From Lentisphaerota bacterium (GTDB taxonomy: Bacteria; Verrucomicrobiota; Kiritimatiellia; RFP12; UBA3636), in contig JALHHX010000122.1 in assembly GCA_022837245.1 (NCBI GenBank), forward strand, positions 1 through 6,778: DNA of 6,778 nt, written 5' to 3'. The notes under the pieces are model-generated. The model had not been told where the DNA came from, ran no database searches, and saw only the letters and a program-made list of their open reading frames with translations. Position numbers and translations under genes: made by a program. This document shows, in pieces, positions 1 through 6,634 of this stretch. The stretch's first letter is position 1, and every line of letters starts with the position of its first letter.

Positions 1-1
1 C

Positions 2-1837
2 AAAGAGACGATGGAGTTATTCCAGCGCGGTGAGACAACCGGACTTTTCCAGTTCGAGTCAGAAGGGATGAAGAAGCACTTGCGCGCGCTCAACCCGAGC
101 GGGCTCGACGACCTAGTGGCCATGAACGCACTCTACCGTCCCGGTCCGATGATGCACATCGAGCGCTTCATCAACGGCAAGCAAGGGCGCGAAAAAATCA
201 CCTACGAGCATCCGCTCATGGAACCGTACTTGAAGAACACATACGGCGTGACAGTGTACCAAGAGCAGGTGATGCTCATGTCGAGGGCGCTTGCCAATTT
301 CACGCGCGGCCAATCCGACACGCTCCGCAAGGCGATGGGCAAGAAAAAAGCTAAGATCATGGCCGAGCTCAAGTCCTCGTTCGAGGGAGGCTGCCTCTCA
401 AACCCCGCGTTCATGTCACCACTGAAAGGCGACAAAAAAGCAGCCATGGACGTTATCGGCAAAATCTGGCGGAGCTGGGAGGCTTTCGCGCAGTACGCAT
501 TCAACAAGTCGCACTCCGTTTGCTATGCATATATAGCCTACCAGACGGGCTACCTCAAGGCGCATTACGCGCCGGAATACATGGGCGCCCAGATCTCATC
601 GGAAATCGGCAGGCCTGAGAAACTCGCCGCATTCATCAACGAAGCTATTTCGATGGGCTACGAAATGCTCGCTCCATCAATCAACGAATCTGGTGCCACA
701 TTCCTGCCTGAGAAGCTTCCCGATGGCGGGAGCGGCATCAGGTACGGTCTTGCCGGCGTAAAGGGCGTGGGAGTAGGTGCGGCGGAGTCAATAGTTAACG
801 AGCGCAAAAAAAACGGGCCTTACAAGACATTCTCAGACTTTCTTGAGCGGCAGGACAGCGCCGTCAACAAAAAGGCGATCGAATCGCTCATCCTCTGCGG
901 TGCGCTCGAGTGTCTTGGTTGCCACCGCGCGGCTCTGTTCGAGGCGCTTCCGAAGGCGATGACGGCCGCCTCCGCCGCGCGCAAGGACAAGGAGATGGGG
1001 CAAGTCTCGATGTTCGACATGTGGAGCGAGGATGAGCCTTCGGACGCTGAGGCCGAGCAACTCAACAAATCCGTTCCGCAGATGTCGCGCATGGAGATGC
1101 TCTCCTACGAGAAAGACCTGCTTGGGTTCTACCTATCAGGCCATCCAATTGCAAAATACTCCGCCATAGCGTCGAGCTTCCAATCCGTTTCACAAATCGA
1201 CGCAATGCTCAGGGATCTGGGACAGCAGCTCAATGAGAACCCAATGACGGGCGATGACCCCGGCATGCGTAGACGCAGGAAGGACACCCGTCGGCAGGCG
1301 CAGTTCTGCGCATTCATTTCTGACGTCGCCAACAAGCTTACCAAAGACGGCAACAAGTGGTGCGTGTTGACTGTCGAAGACGCCGAATGCAAAATGGACA
1401 TCCCGGTTTTTGCAAAAACGCTGGCTAGCCTCAGCGGCAACGGGCTCGATCCACAACCTCCCCTACAAAAAGGACGATCCATGTTTTTCGGAGCGGAAAT
1501 CGGCGCCAGCTTCCGCGGCAACGAAGCTTCAATAACGCTGACAGAATGCATTCCTATAGAGATGGTTCCGGAGAAGATGGCGCGAGGCGTGACGCTGACA
1601 ATCAAGACTGCGGACATCTCTGCCCAAAAGCTCAAGGAATTACATGAGGTGCTGACAAAGAACCCCGGGCTCGTCCAGGTTAATATTACTCTCCAGCTCG
1701 ATCCGAAGACAGATGTAACATTGGCCGCCTCTCAGGATTTGAGCGTGCTTCCCGACGCCCATTTCGCGGCGGCGGCTGAAAAAGTTCTCGGCAAAAACTG
1801 CCTGCGTTACCAAATCCGCAATCCATCACGACAATGA
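2..1837 (+). CDS. dnaE: DNA polymerase III alpha subunit, C-terminal half (5' end outside window)
   Basis: Catalytic subunit of the replicative DNA polymerase. The frame is already open at base 2 (K-E-T-M-E-L-F-Q), which fits the family, so the ATG at 11 is internal and not the start. About 611 of the usual 1,100-1,200 residues are visible. The PHP domain and the palm PDxD aspartates lie upstream of the window. Counting from the ATG at 11: FQFES 13-17; ALYRPGP 40-46; YQEQVM 83-88; RKAMGKKK 106-113; FNKSHS 164-169 followed by AYQTGYLKAHY; helix-hairpin-helix GLAGVKGVG 246-254; clamp-binding type motif QVSMF 331-335, equivalent to E. coli QADMF; GFYLSGHP 372-379; an OB-fold region about 429-515; and a C-terminal domain about 520-606. 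The full set of C-terminal modules indicates the main replicative DnaE rather than DnaE2. A basic stretch (RRRRKDTRR, 420-428) precedes the OB fold and looks like a lineage insertion. The TGA stop overlaps the next start as ATGA. Confidence 0.97.
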   Translation, partial: KETMELFQRGETTGLFQFESEGMKKHLRALNPSGLDDLVAMNALYRPGPMMHIERFINGKQGREKITYEHPLMEPYLKNTYGVTVYQEQVMLMSRALANFTRGQSDTLRKAMGKKKAKIMAELKSSFEGGCLSNPAFMSPLKGDKKAAMDVIGKIWRSWEAFAQYAFNKSHSVCYAYIAYQTGYLKAHYAPEYMGAQISSEIGRPEKLAAFINEAISMGYEMLAPSINESGATFLPEKLPDGGSGIRYGLAGVKGVGVGAAESIVNERKKNGPYKTFSDFLERQDSAVNKKAIESLILCGALECLGCHRAALFEALPKAMTAASAARKDKEMGQVSMFDMWSEDEPSDAEAEQLNKSVPQMSRMEMLSYEKDLLGFYLSGHPIAKYSAIASSFQSVSQIDAMLRDLGQQLNENPMTGDDPGMRRRRKDTRRQAQFCAFISDVANKLTKDGNKWCVLTVEDAECKMDIPVFAKTLASLSGNGLDPQPPLQKGRSMFFGAEIGASFRGNEASITLTECIPIEMVPEKMARGVTLTIKTADISAQKLKELHEVLTKNPGLVQVNITLQLDPKTDVTLAASQDLSVLPDAHFAAAAEKVLGKNCLRYQIRNPSRQ

Positions 1838-3204
1838 AGCTGAAAACCCACAAGAAAGACCCCGGCGTTTCCACGTACCGCCTTGTGGTGGTGGCGTTCG
1901 CAGTCGCTATAGCCATAGGCACGCCGCTGCTTTCCCTTCCTGTTTCGAATGCCGGTGGCGACTGGAATTTTGGCATCGACGCGCTTTTCACGGCGACCAG
2001 CGCCACATGCGTCACGGGTCTCGATTCCGTCGGCATCGGCACCACATTCTCAACGTTCGGACTTATTATTATTGCGGTGCTCTCACAGCTCGGCGGCATC
2101 GGGATAATGACGGCAGGCACCTTTTTCTTCATGGCGATGGGCCGCCGCATCTCCGTGAATGAAGAGCGCGTGATCATGAACACGCTTGGTGAAGACGTCG
2201 CGGGAGGAGTGGCGCACACGATTCGCCAAACCCTCTTCTTCACGTTTTCATGGGAACTTTTCGGTGCCGCCATTTTCGCATGGCGTCTGCAATCAAAGCA
2301 CGACTTCGAGCCAATAAGGGCGCTAGGGCACGGTGCCTTCATGTCTATAATGGCATTCTGCAACTCCGGCCTCAGTCTCTTTCCCGACAGCCTATGCGGT
2401 TTCGCAAAAGACAAAGTAATCATGCTGACAACGATAGCCCTTGTGGCCGTGGGCGGCATCGGGTTCATCGTCCACGCCAACCTGCTATCGCTACGCCCTT
2501 GGCGACGCAATCCTCGGCAGCGCGGCCGCCTATCGCTCCACTCCTATATCGTTGTCAAAACCACTGCGTTCATAATACTTGCGGGGGGTGCACTATACCT
2601 GCTGCTGGAATGGAATGGCACGCTCAAAGGTTTCGACGTCGGCGACAAAATCACCGGTGCGCTGTTCCAAATGACGTCCGCAAGGACTGCAGGGCTGGCT
2701 TCAGTGGATACAGGAGCTATGCACAATTCCTCGATCCTCCTGACCATGGTCATAATGTTCATAGGCGCGGCGCCGGGTTCGACGGGCGGCGGCATAAAAG
2801 TCACTTCCGCAGCCATTCTCTTCGGACTCATGCGCAGCATCCTCAAAAACCGGGAACACACTGAAATCCGCAATCGATCCATTCCGGGACGCGTCGTCAA
2901 AAACGCAGTAACTGTAACGGTCATAAGCCTCGTCGTCATAGCTGTGGCGACGTTCATCGCAATGCTCGCCGAAGAGACCACCGGGAAGTCTTTCCGCGAT
3001 GTGGGCTTCGAGATCATTTCAGCATTCACTACTGCGGGGCTGTCGCTTGGCGCCACGCAAAACCTGACAGATCCCGGCAAGATCTGCGTCATAATCTGCA
3101 TGTACATCGGGCGCATCGGCCCAGTGACGCTAGCCATGGCGATGGCAGCGAAATCCACGCCGTCGACAAGACGCTTCCCCGAAGAAAATGTAATCATAGG
3201 ATAA
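1834..3204 (+). CDS. ktrB: KtrB/TrkH-family potassium uptake channel subunit
   Basis: Inner-membrane ion-conducting subunit of a Trk/Ktr potassium uptake system. At 456 residues it fits KtrB (about 450) better than TrkH (about 485). The first hydrophobic helix (about 15-35) leads straight into the first pore loop, so the eight-helix KtrB layout is likely, without the two extra TrkH helices. All four selectivity-filter repeats are present: TCVTGL 58-63, CNSGLS 176-181, ARTAGL 283-288 and TTAGLS 399-404, each with its filter glycine. The Gly-rich gating loop after the third repeat is GAAPGSTGGGIK (311-322). The conserved arginine region in the last helix is YIGRIGP 424-430. The start is the ATG of the ATGA overlap with dnaE. 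No Shine-Dalgarno precedes it and the next in-frame Met is at residue 92, so translation probably depends on ribosomes finishing dnaE. The regulatory partner follows directly. TrkH/TrkG-type naming is possible, since the family boundary is soft. Confidence 0.95.
   Translation: MKLKTHKKDPGVSTYRLVVVAFAVAIAIGTPLLSLPVSNAGGDWNFGIDALFTATSATCVTGLDSVGIGTTFSTFGLIIIAVLSQLGGIGIMTAGTFFFMAMGRRISVNEERVIMNTLGEDVAGGVAHTIRQTLFFTFSWELFGAAIFAWRLQSKHDFEPIRALGHGAFMSIMAFCNSGLSLFPDSLCGFAKDKVIMLTTIALVAVGGIGFIVHANLLSLRPWRRNPRQRGRLSLHSYIVVKTTAFIILAGGALYLLLEWNGTLKGFDVGDKITGALFQMTSARTAGLASVDTGAMHNSSILLTMVIMFIGAAPGSTGGGIKVTSAAILFGLMRSILKNREHTEIRNRSIPGRVVKNAVTVTVISLVVIAVATFIAMLAEETTGKSFRDVGFEIISAFTTAGLSLGATQNLTDPGKICVIICMYIGRIGPVTLAMAMAAKSTPSTRRFPEENVIIG
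3198..3201 (+). promoter_or_regulatory. Ribosome-binding site of ktrA
   Basis: AGGA lies seven bases before the ATG at 3209 and overlaps the last codons of ktrB. It supports that start and shows that ktrA, unlike ktrB, has its own Shine-Dalgarno within the coupled operon. Confidence 0.7.
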
Positions 3205-3208
3205 TGCC

Positions 3209-3877
3209 ATGAAAAACCAAAAAATAGGAATCATCGGAGCCGGACGTTTCGGACTGACGCTCGCGGAAAGTCTTGCGGCAAACGACCTCGATGTCACGCT
3301 GCTGGACAAGAACTGGAACATTATCCAGGAACTTTCAGATTCGCCCATACGTGCCATACAGGGCGACGGCACCTCGCCGGAGACGCTACGTGAGTCCGGC
3401 TTCGCCGACTGCGATGTGGCGGTCATCGCAATAGCGTCGTCGCTCGAAGCTAGCACCCTCGCCACAATCAACTGCAAAGACCTCAAAATCCCACGCGTCA
3501 TCGCAAAAGCCGCCTCAGACCTGCATGGACGCGTGCTGGAGCGGATCGGGGCGGATCTCGTGATCTACCCGGATCGCGACCGTGCGTACCGGCTCGCGAA
3601 ATCGCTCGTGTCCCGCGCGCCGCTTGACCTTCTTGAGATTGCAGATGGCTACAGCGTCGCTGAAATCGCCCTGCCGAAATCTCTCGAGGGCAAGACACTC
3701 ATCGAAGGCAACGTGCGTCAGACCCACGGCGTCACCGTGCTGGCCATCCGACGGGCGTCCGCCGATGGCAGAGGCCCGCGTGAAACCATAATAACAAACG
3801 GCACGGAACGTCTGAAAGAAAATGACCAGCTAGTAGTCTTCGGTCCCGACACAAATCTAGACAAACTACTCAAATAA
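3209..3877 (+). CDS. ktrA: KtrA/TrkA-type RCK regulatory subunit of potassium uptake
   Basis: Cytoplasmic gating subunit expected to form an octameric ring under KtrB and open it according to bound nucleotide. The length of 222 residues matches single-RCK KtrA, not the double-RCK TrkA (about 458). The RCK_N Rossmann fold covers about 5-125. It has IIGAGRFG (8-15, glycines 10, 12 and 15), an acidic residue D33 at the end of strand 2 (LLDKN) expected to bind the ribose, GDGTSPETL (52-60), and IGADLVIYPDRD (113-124). RCK_C covers about 140-222 and includes LIEGNVRQTHGVTVLAIR (164-181), matching the corresponding stretch of Bacillus KtrA. At residue 122 an Asp stands where KtrA proteins usually have Glu in the pattern P-E-x-D. 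That Glu is the divalent-cation site reported for Bacillus KtrA. The gene begins four bases after ktrB stops, so both are surely co-expressed. Whether the ligand is ATP/ADP, NAD(H) or c-di-AMP cannot be read from the sequence. Confidence 0.95.
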   Translation: MKNQKIGIIGAGRFGLTLAESLAANDLDVTLLDKNWNIIQELSDSPIRAIQGDGTSPETLRESGFADCDVAVIAIASSLEASTLATINCKDLKIPRVIAKAASDLHGRVLERIGADLVIYPDRDRAYRLAKSLVSRAPLDLLEIADGYSVAEIALPKSLEGKTLIEGNVRQTHGVTVLAIRRASADGRGPRETIITNGTERLKENDQLVVFGPDTNLDKLLK

Positions 3878-3892
3878 CCCTAGCATCCGATC

Positions 3893-3898
3893 TATAAT
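3893..3898 (+). promoter_or_regulatory. Candidate -10 box (TATAAT) for the 112-residue gene
   Basis: A perfect TATAAT lies in the 59-base spacer after ktrA. Transcription would begin near 3905, giving a leader of about 30 bases. No good -35 is found: the best at 18-base spacing is CTCAAA (3869-3874, three of six matches), and there is no TGn extension. Either the promoter needs an activator, or the box is chance in an AT-rich spacer. Confidence 0.45.
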
Positions 3899-3903
3899 TT
3901 TTC

Positions 3904-3917
3904 GAGACCCCGGTCTC
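3904..3917 (+). promoter_or_regulatory. Perfect dyad at the predicted transcription start (operator or 5' stem-loop)
   Basis: GAGACC, two C's, then GGTCTC form a perfect six-base inverted repeat. As RNA it could fold as GAGAC/GTCTC with a CCCG tetraloop. It sits immediately after the TATAAT box and before AGGAGG. It could be a repressor operator over the start site or a 5'-terminal stem-loop that protects the message. It is not a terminator for ktrA, because the T run comes before it rather than after it. Confidence 0.4.
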
Positions 3918-3924
3918 TGTTCTC

Positions 3925-3930
3925 AGGAGG
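3925..3930 (+). promoter_or_regulatory. Strong Shine-Dalgarno of the 112-residue gene
   Basis: AGGAGG is six bases before the ATG at 3937. It is the strongest ribosome-binding site in the window and fixes the start of a gene that has no recognisable family. Confidence 0.8.
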
Positions 3931-3936
3931 ATCAAC

Positions 3937-4275
3937 ATGCTGATACGGAACGATCCAGCGCCACCTAATGTCAAATTCGCGGCAACGATCTTGTATCAAG
4001 CAACTGCGCGGAACGCAAACGAGGTGCGCCTTATACGCGGAAAGGATGAGATTGCGATCTCTCTTGACGGCGAGTCTTTGTCGCCGCTAAAGGCAGAGCT
4101 TTTCCCTTACGTGTCGAAAGCGTTTCTAAACTTCGCAAACATACGCCTATGGCCGTGGTCAAAAAGTCTATCGGGGAAGCGCCTTGACGTGGAGTTCGAG
4201 TCAACAGAGTTGGCGTCTTCGTGGAACCTGGAGACGCCAAACATCAAAACCGAACTGATTCTGAGACGAGTCTGA
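3937..4275 (+). CDS. Hypothetical protein, 112 residues
   Basis: I do not recognise this family. The AGGAGG and candidate promoter just upstream, and a frame open to TGA at 4273, make it very likely to be translated. The protein has no signal peptide and no membrane segment, so it should be cytoplasmic. Alternating hydrophobic and charged residues in VRLIRGKDEIAISLDG (30-45), RLDVEFESTEL (82-92) and KTELILRRV (104-112) suggest a mainly beta fold around a central helix (about 50-68). An aromatic patch, LWPWSKSL, lies at 71-78. The charge is mixed with a basic end (LRRV). The gene follows ktrA in the same direction, but the 59-base spacer with its own promoter-like signals suggests a separate unit, so a role in K+ transport should not be assumed. 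Base use resembles its neighbours. Confidence 0.8.
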   Translation: MLIRNDPAPPNVKFAATILYQATARNANEVRLIRGKDEIAISLDGESLSPLKAELFPYVSKAFLNFANIRLWPWSKSLSGKRLDVEFESTELASSWNLETPNIKTELILRRV

Positions 4276-4287
4276 TATCGACAACAG

Positions 4288-4306
4288 GGCGGAACGGCGT
4301 ACCGCC
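4288..4306. other. Small hairpin in the convergent gap
   Basis: GGCGG (4288-4292) can pair with CCGCC (4302-4306) across a nine-base loop, in the 52-base gap between the two converging genes. Neither side has a T run, so it is not a convincing intrinsic terminator. It may still slow polymerase or protect 3' ends. Confidence 0.2.
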
Positions 4307-4327
4307 ACGTGCATTAGCGCGCACCCG

Positions 4328-6598
4328 TTATGCTGATGGGGCGGCGTCTGACGGCACTTCCATTGGAGGCGTCACTCCGTCAGCTGGAGGCTCAACGAAC
4401 TCCGTGGCTGGAGGAGCTGGAAAACGTTGGAAGCGTTCTGGCAGGTAGTTGTCAAACCGACCACGCCACCACATGATCGCCGCCAAGACCAACAGGATCA
4501 GAAAGGCCCAGCGTTTCCAAGGGCTTTTTTTCTGTTTAAACGGATCCTGTAACGAAGGAACCGTGCCTGGAGGCAGCTTGGCAAGCGTTGTGAGGGTCGC
4601 GCCGAAAGGTATGTTGACGCGTGCCCGGGTGTTTATCGCCCATCCGTTGGCGTCGAGCAGCGGAGCGAGATTGCGCCGGCGCAACTTCAGGGAGGCGAGA
4701 ACCACCGACGGCCCGGAGATAAGCAGAATGATGCCGAGCAACCCTAGGGGAAGCCATATCCCGAGGTCGAAGAGAGCCTTGAACAGACCGCCAACAAGGG
4801 CGCTGATTCCGCCGATGGCGGTGCCGATAAGGGCAATGGTTCCGAGATCGAGTTTCTTGGCGGGCGCAGGCGCGGGTGCGGTGCCCTCTGGGGCGGGCGC
4901 CGGCGTGGTAAACGCCGTATCCAAGAAATTTGAAAGCTTGCTTGTAGAGGCGTTATCAGCCGTCTGAGCCCGCTTGGCAATCTGGTCTTCGATCATCCGC
5001 ACGAACTTTTTGTAGGGGGCCCAGAAGGCCTCGCGCACGCTTATGGGGGCGGAGACGATGCGGGTTACGGTGGCATCCCATACGGAGCCATCACGATCGT
5101 GAAAGATGCCGTTTCGCCCCACCATCAGGTTGTCGCTGTCGCCGTTCGTGACGGCGGCGACGATTTTCCGCTTTGGGGTGTCTGGACGCATGATGTCGCA
5201 ATACGCCAGGAAGAAGCCGGACAGGCCCGCGAGGGCGGTTTGCTTGGCTTCGTCGGCGACTTCGACGCAAAGATCGCAGGCGCGCCCATCGATGAACAGC
5301 GTCCCGATCTGGAAGACGGCACCAGTCCGGCCATAGAAATCCGTGAAGTTCACATAGTTCGTGAGCAGTTCCTGCATATCGCGGCAGAAGCGGACTAGTT
5401 TCTCAACGGCAGCTATGCGTTCGCTTTCGGTTTTGAGCGCCAGATCGCGTTCGATCAGGCGCTCGGTGCGCTTCCGCAGGTCGCCTGCCAGAATGGCGCG
5501 GAGCCTGTCGGTGCCCAAATCCGCCACCGGCGAGTCGGGTTTCGCCGCGGCGTGTTTTTCGTAGGCGGCGAGTTTGGCCTGCAGCGACAACCACGCTTCT
5601 TCCGTGAGGCTGGTTGTACCCGCGCCGTTGAGGGGCTCAACAGCGTCCGTCACGAACGCGGCTATTGCCTGATGCCAAAAGGGGTTTATGCCCTTAGTCA
5701 GATTCAGTGGGCTGTCGGGCGCTATTTGCGCGAGCGGGAAAGAGGCGATTTCCGCAGCAGACACCTGCATGTCGCTTGATGCCAGCGGACGGTAATCCTC
5801 TGCGTCGCGGTTAAGGATGGGTATGCTGCGCTCGTCGAACGACGCCAGCCGGCAACGCGCGTAGAAGTCATCAATCTTCGCGCGCACGGCCTGTGTCGCC
5901 GCAAGGGCCTTGGCAGAGGCGTCTGGATCAAGCGGGCATATGGCCGGATCGGAGGCCTTGTCTCTCCATTCCACAATGGCGGCCGCGTCTGCATAGAACT
6001 TCGCGAGCTGTTCGGTGTCCACACCCTGCTTGCCGCAGCGGTCCTGCTTGCCACCCAGCGCGGCCACAACCTCGCGTATGAACGCCTCGGTGTCTTTGTC
6101 CTCCTCGGCGGCTTCCGGCGGGACGACACCGTCGCCATTGAATAGCGTCTGTGAGAAAATCTTTGTCAGATCCGTTACATCGGCAAGCGAAATGGCTTCA
6201 GCGTTTGCTTTGCCGAGGTTTGCCAGGACTTGACGGGCGCTGGCGGCCAGTTCGCTGTCGCGAATGGCTGAAATCGGCACCTCTTCTTGGCCTTTCAGGA
6301 GAATAGCGGGGTCGTGGACGGCGTCACATGCCCATTTGACTGCCGCGAGGATTTCCTCCGGGTGGATCCGGCCGTCATTGTCGGTATCTATCAGCGCGGA
6401 GGTTTTCGGGTCGAACCGCAACCCTCGGGTGGGCATTGAGAGAGCCATCCATAGCTTCAGATCCAGCTCGGGGAGTCTGCGCAAGTCGTCTGCGTCGCGC
6501 AGCATGACTTGATCGACATCGCCAATGCGGTGGAACTTCCAGACTTCGCGTTTTTTACCGTTCTTTTTACCGTTATCCGTTAAATTGTTTATAGGCAT
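4328..6598 (-). CDS. EF-hand-containing, C-terminally membrane-anchored protein of unknown function
   Basis: A 756-residue protein whose function I cannot name. From the N-terminus: a lysine-rich tail with a short NGKK repeat (9-16), then one canonical calcium-binding EF-hand loop at 71-82 (D71, D73, D75, G76, I78, E82). A degenerate second loop around 152-163 keeps N154, D156 and G157 but lacks the first and last ligands. A long, mostly helical soluble region runs to about 545 and includes a charged segment RKRTERLIERDL (375-386), CDLC at 441-444 and GRNGIFHDRDGSVWDATV (494-511), which looks like a conserved core. A Pro/Ala linker follows (566-580), then likely membrane helices at about 584-605, 613-636 and 697-711, and a Pro-rich tail. 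There is no signal peptide. Lysines and arginines before TM1, after TM2 and before TM3 place the large domain in the cytoplasm and the tail outside. The ATG lacks a good Shine-Dalgarno, but the extended -10 promoter upstream fits this start. It converges on the rightward genes, so it is not in their operon. Confidence 0.9.
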   Translation of the reverse strand: MPINNLTDNGKKNGKKREVWKFHRIGDVDQVMLRDADDLRRLPELDLKLWMALSMPTRGLRFDPKTSALIDTDNDGRIHPEEILAAVKWACDAVHDPAILLKGQEEVPISAIRDSELAASARQVLANLGKANAEAISLADVTDLTKIFSQTLFNGDGVVPPEAAEEDKDTEAFIREVVAALGGKQDRCGKQGVDTEQLAKFYADAAAIVEWRDKASDPAICPLDPDASAKALAATQAVRAKIDDFYARCRLASFDERSIPILNRDAEDYRPLASSDMQVSAAEIASFPLAQIAPDSPLNLTKGINPFWHQAIAAFVTDAVEPLNGAGTTSLTEEAWLSLQAKLAAYEKHAAAKPDSPVADLGTDRLRAILAGDLRKRTERLIERDLALKTESERIAAVEKLVRFCRDMQELLTNYVNFTDFYGRTGAVFQIGTLFIDGRACDLCVEVADEAKQTALAGLSGFFLAYCDIMRPDTPKRKIVAAVTNGDSDNLMVGRNGIFHDRDGSVWDATVTRIVSAPISVREAFWAPYKKFVRMIEDQIAKRAQTADNASTSKLSNFLDTAFTTPAPAPEGTAPAPAPAKKLDLGTIALIGTAIGGISALVGGLFKALFDLGIWLPLGLLGIILLISGPSVVLASLKLRRRNLAPLLDANGWAINTRARVNIPFGATLTTLAKLPPGTVPSLQDPFKQKKSPWKRWAFLILLVLAAIMWWRGRFDNYLPERFQRFPAPPATEFVEPPADGVTPPMEVPSDAAPSA
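4506..4531 (+). terminator. Terminator-like hairpin and T7 run, antisense inside the EF-hand gene
   Basis: Read rightward, GCCC (4506-4509) pairs with GGGC (4521-4524) and is followed at once by seven T's (4525-4531). It lies about 230 bases past the stop of the 112-residue gene, and no better terminator is closer, so it could end read-through rightward transcripts. The stem is only four pairs with an 11-base loop, and the sequence also encodes K-K-S-P-W-K-R-W of the opposing protein, so it may be coincidence. Confidence 0.25.
6552..6574 (-). repeat. Short tandem repeat encoding NGKK-NGKK
   Basis: On the plus strand, TTTTTACCGTT occurs twice with a 12-base period (6552-6562 and 6564-6574). 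Read leftward it encodes two NGKK units near the N-terminus of the EF-hand protein. It keeps the reading frame and looks like a small in-frame duplication that extends a basic, probably disordered tail. Confidence 0.6.
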
Positions 6599-6634
6599 AG
6601 TGTTGCCCCGAGGTGTTTATTAAACGTGCGTTGG

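Noticed and set aside
500..511. DRDGSVWD (protein residues 501-508 of the EF-hand protein) as a third EF-hand
   Set aside because: It has D-x-D-G but neither the first ligand nor a glutamate at position 12. The coordinates here are protein residues.
1686..2510. Long leftward open frame (274 codons) across the end of dnaE and the start of ktrB
   Set aside because: It lies opposite two well-supported genes, spans their junction, and its peptide is low-quality (many Ser, Pro and Arg) with no family features.
2544..3197. Leftward open frame (217 codons) opposite ktrB
   Set aside because: Antisense to a gene with all four filter motifs. The Met/Ser/Pro-rich peptide is typical of reverse translation of membrane-protein codons.
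3899..3917. T run next to the GAGACC/GGTCTC dyad as a ktrA terminator
   Set aside because: The T's precede the hairpin in the rightward direction, and on the other strand the hairpin is followed by A's, so neither direction gives an intrinsic terminator.
4859..4903. GC-rich repetitive stretch in the EF-hand gene as a possible DNA repeat element
   Set aside because: It is simply the coding sequence of the Pro/Ala linker. No flanking duplications or mobile-element features.
4449..4967. Rightward open frame (172 codons) inside the EF-hand gene
   Set aside because: Shadow of the leftward gene: no ribosome-binding site, and the peptide is Arg/Gly/Ala-rich with no recognisable motif.
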